Source: Dethiobacter sp.
Lineage (GTDB): Bacteria > Bacillota > Dethiobacteria > Dethiobacterales > Dethiobacteraceae
Assembly (NCBI GenBank): GCA_018333635.1
Contig: JAGXTL010000042.1
Coordinates: 1 to 64,000 of the forward strand
Direction: 5' to 3'
DNA: 64,000 nt
This document shows, piece by piece, positions 34,223 to 43,285 of this stretch. Positions within the stretch are counted from its first letter, which is position 1. Each line of letters opens with the position of its first letter. Made by a program: the position numbers and the translations under genes. The notes under the pieces are model-generated. The model did not search any database. It worked only from the letters and a program-made list of their open reading frames with translations, and had not been told where the DNA came from.

Positions 34223-35872
34223 TCAGTCTATTGTTTTTGCTGAAGCTGTCGGCAAAGTAAACGAAAATGTGGCACCGCGCCCAGGTTCGCTCTCCAGCCA
34301 AATTTCTCCGCCCTGCATTTCGACCAGACCTTTTGAGAGATAGAGGCCTAGGCCGGAGCCGGGGGGACGATTGTTGGCCCGCTTCCCGCCTTGACGGAAG
34401 CGTTCAAAGATAAATGGCTGGTCTTCTTCGTTAATCCCGGGTCCGTTGTCGCAGACAGAAAAAATTACCCGGTCGGGTTTTTGCCCATCAGTTTGAATGC
34501 TGACGGAAATTTTGCCTCCCGGCGCAGTAAACTTCACTGCATTGCCAAGCAGGTTGACCATAACCTGTTTAACTCTTTCCGGATCACAATAGACAGCGGG
34601 TAGATCCTCTTCGAGTTTCAGCTCCAGTTCGAGACCCTTTTTTCTGACGAGCGGGCCAAAAGCTTTCATAATGCCTAAGATCAAAGCTTTGGGCTGTTGG
34701 TTTTTATTGTCCAGCCTGATACGGACTGAATCTAGCTTGGCTGTGTCAAGTAAATTATTGATCATGTTCAAAAGTTGCGTCGCGCTCTCGCGCAGATCAT
34801 GCAGATTCTGCTGCCGCTCTTCTTGTGAAAAACCCGGTATTTCTAAAAGCTCCACAAAAGCAAGGATGCAAGTAAGCGGAGTCCGCAGTTCATGGCTTAC
34901 CGCTGCCAGAAAATCACCCTGCAAGCGATTCAGTTTTTGCAGTTCTTCGTTCATCCAAAAGAGTTTCTGCTTTTCCTGTTCTAAGTTTAAAGTCTGTGCC
35001 TGCACCTTATTTTCGAGGTTTTCATAGAGCAGAAGCAGCTCGCTTGCCATGTTCTGGAATATTTCCTCCAATACCCTAATTTCTCCGTACCCTTTGTGCC
35101 GGCGGTCCTCTTCCTGCAGATAGAAGTTTCCTTTGCCCAACTTAACTGCCAGGGAGCTTAACCCTTCAAGCGGTGCGGTCACCAACTTGCGCTGCAGAAT
35201 ATACAGGAGGAGCAAGGAGAGACACAGCAGAAGAAAGATGAAAAATAACTGGGAATAAATATCTTTCCAGAGCTGAGCGTAGTATGCTGCTGCGGGAATA
35301 GTGACAGACAAGGCGCCTGCAAAATCGCCCAGAGCGAGTCCTTCCCGCGGGTAGCCGGAGATGTCTATCTCGCCTCGCGGAGAGCCATGGCAAGGCAGGC
35401 AAGAGCTGTCAGCATAAAGAGGGATCATATAGCGAAAGAACGGCTCTCCCTCTAATACGTCCTTTTTCCAGACAAAATCAGCTTCGGGGTTATCTTGCAA
35501 CCAAAGAAGCTGAGCCGACTCGAACGTATCCGGCGCGTTGGCAGGGTTGCGCGGCTGAAGGCGGGTCTGTTTAAAAGTGTATGAAGTTTTGCTGTTAAAA
35601 ATTTCGCCTACCCCACGACCGAAAGCAGCAGGATTTAGTCGTTTAAATTCGAAATTGCCGTGTGAGTCGAAATTTATTCTGTCCTGGTTTGCCGCCGCAA
35701 AAGAGCGGACAGCCACAAACTGCTGGGTAATCAACTGTGCCTTAGCCAGCATTTTTTGCTCGCCGGATTCCTGCTCTAGCCGGATATTCCAAGCCAGGTT
35801 TAGAGTCATTACTGCCGTGATGGCGAGCGTAATGTAGCCCATATAAATATGAATCAGTTTTCTGCCCTTCAC
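34223..35872 (-). CDS. Heme-binding (DUF3365) sensor histidine kinase
   Basis: A 549-residue membrane kinase. A membrane helix (about 10-30) and an extracytoplasmic DUF3365/Tll0287-like domain containing CLPCH (158-162) point to one covalent c-type heme. A second membrane helix (about 205-228), a HAMP-like linker and coiled coil lead to the kinase core: phospho-accepting His 327 in AAVSHELRTPLT, N-box, DNGPGIN and GSGLGLYLS. It probably senses redox state, NO or nitrite via heme. First gene of the kinase-regulator pair preceding nrfA; a paralogue lies at 61191. Confidence 0.93.
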   Translation of the reverse strand: MKGRKLIHIYMGYITLAITAVMTLNLAWNIRLEQESGEQKMLAKAQLITQQFVAVRSFAAANQDRINFDSHGNFEFKRLNPAAFGRGVGEIFNSKTSYTFKQTRLQPRNPANAPDTFESAQLLWLQDNPEADFVWKKDVLEGEPFFRYMIPLYADSSCLPCHGSPRGEIDISGYPREGLALGDFAGALSVTIPAAAYYAQLWKDIYSQLFFIFLLLCLSLLLLYILQRKLVTAPLEGLSSLAVKLGKGNFYLQEEDRRHKGYGEIRVLEEIFQNMASELLLLYENLENKVQAQTLNLEQEKQKLFWMNEELQKLNRLQGDFLAAVSHELRTPLTCILAFVELLEIPGFSQEERQQNLHDLRESATQLLNMINNLLDTAKLDSVRIRLDNKNQQPKALILGIMKAFGPLVRKKGLELELKLEEDLPAVYCDPERVKQVMVNLLGNAVKFTAPGGKISVSIQTDGQKPDRVIFSVCDNGPGINEEDQPFIFERFRQGGKRANNRPPGSGLGLYLSKGLVEMQGGEIWLESEPGRGATFSFTLPTASAKTID

Positions 35873-35993
35873 TCAGTCTTTCCTCCAGTTCGGCAAACTG
35901 TGAATCGGACTCTGTTTTGTTCGACAAATAACTTGGTTTTTCCTGCAGGAGCGGGAAAGTTGCCAATTTTTGCCGACAGTTTCGCGAAAGTCA

Positions 35994-36036
35994 ATAATAA
36001 AAGCAGGTTTCTTTTTCAGAGGAAACAGAAACCTGC
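35994..36036 (-). terminator. Terminator of glnS
   Basis: On the minus strand GCAGGTTTC pairs with GAAACCTGC and is followed by TTTTATTATT, about 30 bp beyond the glnS stop. Confidence 0.8.
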
Positions 36037-36065
36037 CTGATGAAAGTATGAAGCAGATGCTTTTG

Positions 36066-37763
36066 CTATTTATTTATTTTGGCCCAGGTATCTTTCAGGC
36101 CCACTGTTCGGTTGAAGACCAGTTCACCTTTGCTTGCATCGTCCGGATCCAGATAGAAATAGCCCTTGCGTATAAACTGAAAATGGCTGCCGGCGGGAGC
36201 CTGCGCTACGGCTGGTTCCACAAAAACATTGGTGAGGGTAATAAGGGAATGGGGGTTAATGATGGCGGTGAAATCGTCGGCTTCTTCGTCTCCAGGATTT
36301 TCTTTGCTGAACAGTTTATCGTAGAGCCGTACTGTAGCTTTTACGGCGTGCTGAACCTCAACCCAATGGATTACACCTTTTATTTTTTTGCCGCTCTCAT
36401 CTTCACCGCTTTTTGTCTTGGGGTCATAAGTGCAATGTAACTCAGTAATTTTCCCCGCCGTATCTTTAATGACCTCTTCACAGCGGATCACATATGCTCC
36501 TTTAAGTCGCACTTCCTGGCCGGGGGCAAGGCGGTGAAACTTTTTCGGCGGCTCCTCCATAAAATCTTCCGCTTCAATATATATCTCTCGTCCGAAGGGA
36601 ACGGGGCGTGTGCCTGCCGTTTTGTCGTCAGGCATGTTCTCCAGTGCTAATAATTCTGTCGTATCCCGGGGCCAGTTAGTAATCACCACTTTCAACGGTT
36701 CCAGCACAGCCATCATCCGGGGAACTGCCTTGCCTAGGTCTTCGCGGATACAATGCTCAAAGAGCGCTAAATCGACCGTACTATCTGCCCGGGCTACCCC
36801 AACACGTTCCTGAAAGTCGGCGATTGCGGCTGGAGTTACACCGCGTCTGCGCAGGCCGGCGATGGTGGGCATTCTTGGGTCATCCCAACCATGAACAAAG
36901 CCTTCTTCCACCAAGCGACGCAGTTTACGCTTGCTCAGTACCGTATAAGTCATGTTCAAACGGGCAAATTCATTCTGTTGCGAACGGTATTTGCAGATTT
37001 CAGGCATCAGTTCAAGCGCATTTTCCACTACCCAATCGTATAAAGGGCGATGGTCACTGTATTCGATGGAGCAGAGAGAATGAGTAATCCCCTCAAGAAC
37101 ATCAGTAAACGGGTGGTCAAAATCATACATCGGGTAAATACACCATGCGTCGCCTGTTCGATGGTGATGGGCATGGAGGATTCTGTATAGAACTGGATCG
37201 CGCATATTCAGGTTGCCTGAAGTCATGTCTATCTTTGCTCGCATTACTCTGGCGCCATTTTGGAATTCACCGTTGCGCATCCGTTCAAAGAGAGTCAGAT
37301 TTTCCGCCACCGTCCGGTTGCGATAAGGGCTTTCCTTGCCGGGCTCGGTAAGCGTTCCACGGTGTTCACGCATTTCTTCCGGAGTCAGATCGCAGACGAA
37401 AGCTCGACCCGCTTTAATTAATCGCTCTGCGAAAGTGTATTTAATTTCGAAGGAAGATGAGGCAAAAAACAGCCGTTCTTCCCAGTCTACGCCGAGCCAG
37501 CGTATGTCTTCAATTATCGATTCCACAAAAAGCTGTTCTTCTTTGATTGGATTGGTATCATCAAAGCGCAGGTTGAATTTTCCCTTAAAGTCCAAGGCAA
37601 TTTTATAGTTTAGCAACAGCGCTTTAGCATGTCCGATATGCAAGTAGCCATTAGGCTCAGGCGGGAAGCGGGTATGTATTTGGCCGCTGTTTTTCCCTTC
37701 TGCCAAGTCTTTGTTAATCAGTGTGTAAATAAAATTGGCGTTGCCTTCAGTTGCAGAGCTCAT
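36066..37763 (-). CDS. glnS: Glutaminyl-tRNA synthetase
   Basis: Class I aminoacyl-tRNA synthetase charging tRNA-Gln. The HIGH-type motif is in PPEPNGYLHIGHAKALL (about 32-48) and the KMSKS equivalent is VLSKRKL (about 265). The two beta-barrel anticodon-binding domains at the C-terminus end in VGLKDTWAK as usual. About 565 residues is full length. The open frame extends 60 codons further upstream, but AAAGGGGAG lies just before ATG 37763. Many Bacillota lack GlnRS and use the GatCAB route, so its presence is a useful lineage marker. Confidence 0.95.
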   Translation of the reverse strand: MSSATEGNANFIYTLINKDLAEGKNSGQIHTRFPPEPNGYLHIGHAKALLLNYKIALDFKGKFNLRFDDTNPIKEEQLFVESIIEDIRWLGVDWEERLFFASSSFEIKYTFAERLIKAGRAFVCDLTPEEMREHRGTLTEPGKESPYRNRTVAENLTLFERMRNGEFQNGARVMRAKIDMTSGNLNMRDPVLYRILHAHHHRTGDAWCIYPMYDFDHPFTDVLEGITHSLCSIEYSDHRPLYDWVVENALELMPEICKYRSQQNEFARLNMTYTVLSKRKLRRLVEEGFVHGWDDPRMPTIAGLRRRGVTPAAIADFQERVGVARADSTVDLALFEHCIREDLGKAVPRMMAVLEPLKVVITNWPRDTTELLALENMPDDKTAGTRPVPFGREIYIEAEDFMEEPPKKFHRLAPGQEVRLKGAYVIRCEEVIKDTAGKITELHCTYDPKTKSGEDESGKKIKGVIHWVEVQHAVKATVRLYDKLFSKENPGDEEADDFTAIINPHSLITLTNVFVEPAVAQAPAGSHFQFIRKGYFYLDPDDASKGELVFNRTVGLKDTWAKINK

Positions 37764-37830
37764 CTGTAATCTCCCCTTTATGGTGACGCTCAAAAGAGCA
37801 CCTGATCTACAATAAAGTATATTATCTCCT

Positions 37831-37889
37831 ATTATAGCAGAAATGCGACTTTGACAACAATTTCTAACATTTAACCGATGTGGTATAAT
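37831..37889. promoter_or_regulatory. Divergent promoter region glnS / COG2509 gene
   Basis: Toward glnS (minus strand): TTGTCA at 37857-37852 and TATAAT at 37836-37831, spacing 15. Toward the plus strand: TATAAT at 37884-37889, about 32 bp before ATG 37921, with no good -35. No T-box was seen before glnS. Confidence 0.5.
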
Positions 37890-37920
37890 ATCAGGAAGTA
37901 ACTTAAAAAGGAAGAAGCAA

Positions 37921-39516
37921 ATGATTAGAGTATATGAGGTCAAGCTTGCCGCGGAAGAAGATTTAGGACGATTAAGAGAGAAAATTGCTAAAAAGTTGAA
38001 TATCAGCCCTCTGCAAATTTTAGATTACAGAGTTTTTAAGGAATCAATCGACGCCAGAAAGAAGAATGAAATATTTTTTGTGTATATTGTTGATGTACAA
38101 GTAAAGGACGAAGCTAAAGTTTTACGCAGAATCAGGGGTTTGCAGAGGACTCCTTATACCAGCTATCAGGAGGCAAAACATGGTGATAAAATTTTGCACC
38201 ACCGGCCCATAGTCATTGGAACCGGGCCGGCCGGCTTGTTTGCGGGCCTCCTTTTAGCTCAAAAAGGCTATAAGCCCATCTTGTTGGAGAGAGGACAGGA
38301 TGTAGATACTAGAACAAAGGATGTGGCGGAGTTTTGGCGCCACAGAAAGTTGAACACTGAATCAAACGTACAGTTTGGGGAGGGTGGGGCAGGCACCTTT
38401 TCTGACGGTAAACTCACTACCAGAATAAAGGACCTTCGCTCGCAAAAAGTGTTGGAGGAGTTTGTTGCTGCCGGAGCACCGCCGGAAATTCTCTATGCTT
38501 ACAGGCCTCACATCGGTACAGATATTTTGAAATCTGTAGTTAAAAAGATGAGAGAGCAGATTATAGCACTTGGTGGGGAAGTGCTGTTTGGCAGTAAGGT
38601 AACAGATTTTTGCCTCAAAAACGGTCAAATCGTCGGCATTGAAATTAACAGTGCAGAACAGCTAGCTTCAAATGTGGTGGTGCTGGCAGCGGGACATAGT
38701 GCGCGCGATACGTATGAAATGCTGGCTGCCAACGGAATTCAGCTAAAACAAAAGCCGTTCTCGCTTGGGGTTAGAGTCGAGCACCCCCAGGAGTTGATCA
38801 ATAAAGTGCAGTATGGGCAAAAGGCTGAATGCGCACGCTTGGGACCTGCTGATTATCGGCTGACTTATCAAAGTAAGCTTGGCAGGGCTGTTTATACTTT
38901 TTGCATGTGTCCCGGCGGCACGGTGATTGCCGCTGCCTCTGAGGAAGGCACTGTGGTGACTAACGGGATGAGTGAATTTGCAAGAGACCGGCAAAATGCG
39001 AATAGCGCCTTGCTTGTGCAAATCAACACGGCTGATTTTACTAGTGCCCATCCTTTGGCAGGAGTTGAATTTCAGCGAAAATGGGAGAGGGCTGCTTTTG
39101 AACTTGGTGGCGCAAATTATAGCGCTCCTGTCCAGCGGGTTGAAGATTTTCTCTCAGATAGGCCAACAGTTCGACTGGGCAAGGTACAACCATCTTATCT
39201 GCCGGCAGTAAAATGCGCGGAGTTAAAAAATTGTTTGCCGGAATATGTATTTGCAGCCATGAGAGAAGCTATCGTGGAACTTGATAAGAAATTGCATGGT
39301 TTTGCCTTGCCTGATGCGATCATGACCGGTGTTGAAACCAGAAGTTCCGCGCCCGTGCGCATAGAAAGAGACAGCGCCACCATGGAAAGTATAAATACTA
39401 AGGGTCTTTACCCTATTGGCGAAGGGGCGGGCTATGCCGGTGGGATTATTTCGGCAAGCGTTGATGGAATCAAGGCTGCAGAGAAGATTATCAGTAGTTA
39501 TAGACCTAGCCTGTAA
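37921..39516 (+). CDS. COG2509-type FAD-dependent dehydrogenase
   Basis: A 531-residue flavoprotein. An N-terminal domain of about 90 residues (ending HHRP) precedes the FAD-binding VIGTGPAGLFAGLLLAQKGY (about 99-118). Characteristic family segments NVQFGEGGAGTFSDGKLTTR, CMCPGGTVIAAASEEG, GVETRSSAPVRIER and LYPIGEGAGYAGGIISA are all present. The family is widespread but its reaction is unknown. AAAAAGGAAG lies before ATG. Confidence 0.88.
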   Translation: MIRVYEVKLAAEEDLGRLREKIAKKLNISPLQILDYRVFKESIDARKKNEIFFVYIVDVQVKDEAKVLRRIRGLQRTPYTSYQEAKHGDKILHHRPIVIGTGPAGLFAGLLLAQKGYKPILLERGQDVDTRTKDVAEFWRHRKLNTESNVQFGEGGAGTFSDGKLTTRIKDLRSQKVLEEFVAAGAPPEILYAYRPHIGTDILKSVVKKMREQIIALGGEVLFGSKVTDFCLKNGQIVGIEINSAEQLASNVVVLAAGHSARDTYEMLAANGIQLKQKPFSLGVRVEHPQELINKVQYGQKAECARLGPADYRLTYQSKLGRAVYTFCMCPGGTVIAAASEEGTVVTNGMSEFARDRQNANSALLVQINTADFTSAHPLAGVEFQRKWERAAFELGGANYSAPVQRVEDFLSDRPTVRLGKVQPSYLPAVKCAELKNCLPEYVFAAMREAIVELDKKLHGFALPDAIMTGVETRSSAPVRIERDSATMESINTKGLYPIGEGAGYAGGIISASVDGIKAAEKIISSYRPSL

Positions 39517-39544
39517 TTTCTTGAGCAATGGCCTTGCCTTTTTA

Positions 39545-39686
39545 GCCCTCATTCTGCCCTCATTCTGCCCTCACCCTAACCCTCTCCCAGAGGGAGAGGG
39601 GACTTTTAGAGGATGGGGAATTTTTGGAGGGAGAGGGGACTTTTAGAGGATGGGGAATTTTTGGAGGGAGAGGGGAATTTGAGGCG
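39545..39686. repeat. CCCTAACCCTCTCCC-family repeat with 37-bp tandem units
   Basis: CCCTCACCCTAACCCTCTCC is followed by units starting at 39592, 39629 and 39666 of GGGAGAGGGGACTTTTAGAG with a constant 37-bp period. The last unit is partial. The tandem part happens to be open in the ygiQ reading frame, giving a false long N-terminus. Confidence 0.8.
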
Positions 39687-39710
39687 ATGGTGATATTCTC
39701 GGAGGCAAGA

Positions 39711-39753
39711 ACCACCCCGGTGCTGCGCACCACCCCTCCAAAGGAGGGGAATT
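39711..39753. repeat. CCACCCC...GGAGGGGAATTT intergenic repeat, copy 2
   Basis: CCACCCCGGTGCTGCGCACC followed by CCCCTCCAAAGGAGGGGAAT, related to 16905-16950. Its AAAGGAGGGG arm lies 7 bases before the ygiQ ATG and appears to serve as that gene's ribosome binding site. Confidence 0.65.
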
Positions 39754-39755
39754 TA

Positions 39756-41639
39756 ATGACAAAATTTTTGCCTGTTAATCAAGAGGATATGCAGGCAAGA
39801 GGATGGCAAGAGTTGGATTTTGTGCTGGTTTCGGGGGATGCCTATGTTGACCATCCGTCTTTTGGTGTGGCAGTCATTGGCAGGGTTCTCGAGAACAGAG
39901 GCTACAAAGTGGGGATTATTGCTCAACCATCTTGGCAAAGCAGTGCAGACTTCAAAATCCTCGGCAAGCCAAGGCTGGCCTTTTTAGTTACAGCCGGCAA
40001 TATTGATTCCCTCGTTAATCATTATACCGCAGCGAAAAAAAAGAGAAACGTTGATCTTTATTCACCAGGCGGCAATAGCGGCCGACGGCCGGACCGGGCG
40101 GTTACGGTCTATTCACAAAAGATTAGAGAGGCTTATGGTGACATTCCCATCATTTTGGGAGGGATAGAAGCAAGCCTGAGACGGTTTGCCCATTATGATT
40201 ATTGGTCAAATAAACTGAAGCCGTCGGTACTATTAGATGCAAACGCCGACTTGATTGTCTATGGGATGGGCGAGGGTCAAATCATTGAAATAGCAGAAGC
40301 ACTGGAAAGCGGCATTCCTGTTGGCGAAATAACATTTATTAAAGGCACAGTTTTTAAAACAAAGGATAGAAAAAGGCTTTATAACCCTGTATTCTTGCCC
40401 CGCTTCGAAGAACTTCACGATTCCAAGCAAAAGTATGCGGAGAGCTTCATGTTGCAATACAACAATATGGATGCCATTACGGGTAAGCTATTGGTTGAGC
40501 CTTACAAAAATTATTTCGTCGTCCAAAATCCGCCGCCAGAGCCCATGAGTTCATCGGCATTAGACAGCATCTATGCTCTGCCTTATCTGAGAGCTTATCA
40601 TCCAAGTTATGAGCATCTGGGCGGTGTTCCGGCGCTGCAGGAAGTAAAATTTAGCCTTATTAGCAATAGAGGTTGCTATGGAGGCTGCAGTTTCTGTGCT
40701 CTTACTTTTCATCAGGGAAGGGTGGTGCAAGCGAGAAGTCACCGTTCCATCTTGTCTGAGGCAGAAAAAATTGTCTGGGATGCAGATTTTAAGGGATACA
40801 TCCATGATGTGGGAGGCCCCACGGCTAATTTTCGGCATCGAGCCTGTGCCAAGCAGGAAAAGCATGGTGTTTGCTTAGATAGGCAATGCTTATTCCCAAG
40901 CCCTTGCAAACAGTTAAAGATTGATCATCAGGATTACTTAACACTTTTAAGGAAGTTAAGGGAACTACCCAATGTTAAAAAGGTCTTTATCCGCTCCGGT
41001 CTGCGTTATGATTATCTGCTTAGCGATAAAGACGATGTGTTCTTCCGGGAGCTTTGTGAGCATCACATCAGCGGACAGCTTAAAGTTGCGCCGGAGCATA
41101 TTTCCGGCAGCGTACTAAGTAAAATGGGCAAACCAGGCAGAGATGTCTATGAAAGATTTGTTAAAAAATTTCATAAATTTAATGAAGCATTGGGGAAAAA
41201 GCAATTTCTTGTACCCTATCTCATGTCCAGCCATCCGGGAGCAACGCTGCGTGATGCCATTGAGCTTGCCGAATATCTGCGGGATATTCGCTATATGCCT
41301 GAGCAAGTCCAAGACTTTTATCCAACGCCCGGCACTTTATCCACGTGTATGTATTATACGGAGCTGGACCCTAGGACGATGGAAAAGATATTTGTGCCGA
41401 AAACTGCTCATGAAAAGGCAATGCAGCGGGCTTTAATTCAGTACCGTAAACCACAAAACTACAATTTGGTAGCTGAAGCGCTGGGGAAAGCCGGCAGGAC
41501 AGATTTAATCGGGTATGGAAAAAAGTGTTTGCTAAAACCCCGAAGAAAACCGGAGCCGACTAAGGTTAACTATCAGGGAGCAAATGCGAAAAGGAAAAAA
41601 GGCAGTGATAAACAAAAAGCCGGCAGCCGGAAATTTTAG
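39756..41639 (+). CDS. YgiQ-family (UPF0313) radical SAM protein
   Basis: About 627 residues. An N-terminal cobalamin-binding-like region with [19 protein letters not shown] and IIAQP is followed by the radical SAM domain with [20 protein letters not shown] (Cx3Cx2C). Family segments [30 protein letters not shown] and [16 protein letters not shown] are complete, and the lysine-rich tail is typical. Function is unknown. The frame is open back to 39624 through repeat DNA, but AAAGGAGGGG before ATG 39756 sets the start. Its stop overlaps the convergent fetB stop by 4 bp. Confidence 0.93.
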   Translation: MTKFLPVNQEDMQARGWQELDFVLVSGDAYVDHPSFGVAVIGRVLENRGYKVGIIAQPSWQSSADFKILGKPRLAFLVTAGNIDSLVNHYTAAKKKRNVDLYSPGGNSGRRPDRAVTVYSQKIREAYGDIPIILGGIEASLRRFAHYDYWSNKLKPSVLLDANADLIVYGMGEGQIIEIAEALESGIPVGEITFIKGTVFKTKDRKRLYNPVFLPRFEELHDSKQKYAESFMLQYNNMDAITGKLLVEPYKNYFVVQNPPPEPMSSSALDSIYALPYLRAYHPSYEHLGGVPALQEVKFSLISNRGCYGGCSFCALTFHQGRVVQARSHRSILSEAEKIVWDADFKGYIHDVGGPTANFRHRACAKQEKHGVCLDRQCLFPSPCKQLKIDHQDYLTLLRKLRELPNVKKVFIRSGLRYDYLLSDKDDVFFRELCEHHISGQLKVAPEHISGSVLSKMGKPGRDVYERFVKKFHKFNEALGKKQFLVPYLMSSHPGATLRDAIELAEYLRDIRYMPEQVQDFYPTPGTLSTCMYYTELDPRTMEKIFVPKTAHEKAMQRALIQYRKPQNYNLVAEALGKAGRTDLIGYGKKCLLKPRRKPEPTKVNYQGANAKRKKGSDKQKAGSRKF

Positions 41640-42415
41640 ATTTCCAGCTGCTGCTCTTTATTAAAGTAGGTTTTGTAGCCCAGCTCCATAAAGATAATAA
41701 CGGTAAGCGCCACGCTGCCAACAATCCCCAACATAATGGCAATCTGGTACTCGATGGCTGTAAGCGGGGAAACACCGGCAAGAATTTGACCGGTCATCAT
41801 GCCGGGAAGAAAAACGATGCCCATTCCTACCATAGCATTGATGGTGGGGATGATGGCAGCGTCAAAGGCGCAGTCAACCAGCGGTTTTGCAGCCATCTTC
41901 GGAGTTGCACCCAGTATTAAAGCCCCTTCAACCATTTCTTTCTGGTTATGCATACCTTCCGCCAATCTGCTGACGCCGAGCGTTATTCCTGTCATGGAGT
42001 TGCCGATAATCATCCCTGCGATAGGAATAAAGTAGCGCGGTTCGTACCAAGGAGAGAGGGCTACTACCACAAAGAGAAAGTAAAGCAGGCTGGCAAGCGT
42101 GCCCGCCGTCATGGACAGAGCGATTACCTTTTTGATTTTGCGTGACAAAGGGATCTTAATCCGTTTAATGATATTGTTAATGGCAAAAACCAACATAATG
42201 GCTGTGGCTGCCACCGTTAGCAGCGGGTGGGAGTTGGCAAACAGATAGACTAGCAGATAACCGGTAAAGACAAGCTGGATGGTCATGCGAAATGTGGCGA
42301 GCGCAATTTCTTTCTCCCGCGGGATTCCTCTCATTCTGACAATGCCAAGGAGGAGCAAGATAAAAAGATAGGCGGAAATCAGTTGCCACAGTTGGAGTTT
42401 AATCACCTCCTGCAT
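41636..42415 (-). CDS. fetB: Iron export ABC transporter permease FetB
   Basis: UPF0014/FetB permease of 259 residues with about seven membrane segments. Conserved [32 protein letters not shown] and [22 protein letters not shown] are present. With FetA it forms an exporter tied to iron homeostasis and resistance to peroxide. Its ATG overlaps the fetA coding end by 17 bp, so the two are co-translated. Confidence 0.9.
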   Translation of the reverse strand: MQEVIKLQLWQLISAYLFILLLLGIVRMRGIPREKEIALATFRMTIQLVFTGYLLVYLFANSHPLLTVAATAIMLVFAINNIIKRIKIPLSRKIKKVIALSMTAGTLASLLYFLFVVVALSPWYEPRYFIPIAGMIIGNSMTGITLGVSRLAEGMHNQKEMVEGALILGATPKMAAKPLVDCAFDAAIIPTINAMVGMGIVFLPGMMTGQILAGVSPLTAIEYQIAIMLGIVGSVALTVIIFMELGYKTYFNKEQQLEI

Positions 42416-43058
42416 GGCTGTGCACCTCCTGCTGACTTACTATCTTGCCGTTACTTATTTCTATTATTTGTTCGGCATAATCTCTGGCCACTTGTTTTGC
42501 ATGGGTAACCATGAGCAAAGTTTTCTGATTTTGTTTAGTGTAGACAACTAAGCTGTTAACAACCAGCTGTTCCGTTTCCTCATCAAGTCCCGCTGACGGT
42601 TCATCCAATAACATTACTTCCGGTTCCAGCAACAGAATTCTGCCTAAGGCAAGGCGCTGCTTTTCTCCGCCGGATAATTTTTCCGCCGGGCTGTCCAGAT
42701 CTTTGCGCAGGTGGACAAAGCTGAGAATTTCAGACAGCCTTTCTGACGAAACAGGTGGTTTTTCAGCAAATTTAAGTCCCACAAGCAAATTATCTCCTAC
42801 GCTTCCGGGAAAGATCACCGGAAACTGTTGGAGCATAACTACTTTGCGGCGCAACTCAATGGCGGGAATGATACTCAGAGGGATATTCTGATAAGAGATT
42901 TCTCCCGAATCCGGGCTGATCATTTTGTTTAAGAGACGCAGAAGTGTTGTCTTGCCGCTGCCGCTTTCTCCAACGATACATGTTATTTTGTTGCCGGGCA
43001 AAGTCAAAAGTTCGATTGATAAAATGTTTTTGTATAAAACCGCCTCCAACCTAAACAT
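42399..43058 (-). CDS. fetA: Iron export ABC transporter ATPase FetA
   Basis: ABC ATPase of 219 residues: Walker A GESGSGKTTLL (about 31-41), Q-loop in VVMLQQFPVIFPGSVGDNL, signature LSGGEKQRLALGR (about 127-139) and Walker B VMLLDEPSAGLD. It precedes the FetB permease in a two-gene operon. An iron exporter fits the presence of catalase and MsrA, but no direct regulatory link is visible. Confidence 0.9.
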   Translation of the reverse strand: MFRLEAVLYKNILSIELLTLPGNKITCIVGESGSGKTTLLRLLNKMISPDSGEISYQNIPLSIIPAIELRRKVVMLQQFPVIFPGSVGDNLLVGLKFAEKPPVSSERLSEILSFVHLRKDLDSPAEKLSGGEKQRLALGRILLLEPEVMLLDEPSAGLDEETEQLVVNSLVVYTKQNQKTLLMVTHAKQVARDYAEQIIEISNGKIVSQQEVHSHAGGD

Positions 43059-43130
43059 AAGTAACCTCCGACGGCAAATGATGCTATGAGTATAGCATGC
43101 TTTCTGGCAGGTGAAAAGTAAGGAAATTAC

Positions 43131-43265
43131 TAAAAAGAATTACCCTTGGGAGAGGGCAGGCAAAAAGAATTACCCTTGGGAGAGGGCAGGCAAAAAGAAT
43201 TACCCTTGGGAGAGGGCAGGCAAAAAGAATTACCCTCTCCCACTGGGAGAGGGTAGGGTGAGGGC
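43131..43265. repeat. 30-bp exact tandem repeat ending in a family hairpin
   Basis: The unit CAAAAAGAATTACCCTTGGG + AGAGGGCAGG recurs with an exact 30-bp period from about 43132 (three copies) and a fourth that changes into the full hairpin ACCCTCTCCCACTGGGAGAG GGTAGGGTGAGG. The copies are identical, which implies recent expansion. It lies between fetA and the symporter gene; nothing else is recognised in this gap. Confidence 0.85.
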
Positions 43266-43285
43266 GGTTAATTTATTTTGACTCC

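Noticed and set aside
39624-39755. 44-residue N-terminal extension of the YgiQ protein
   Set aside because: It is translated repeat DNA; a strong ribosome site precedes ATG 39756 where homology starts.
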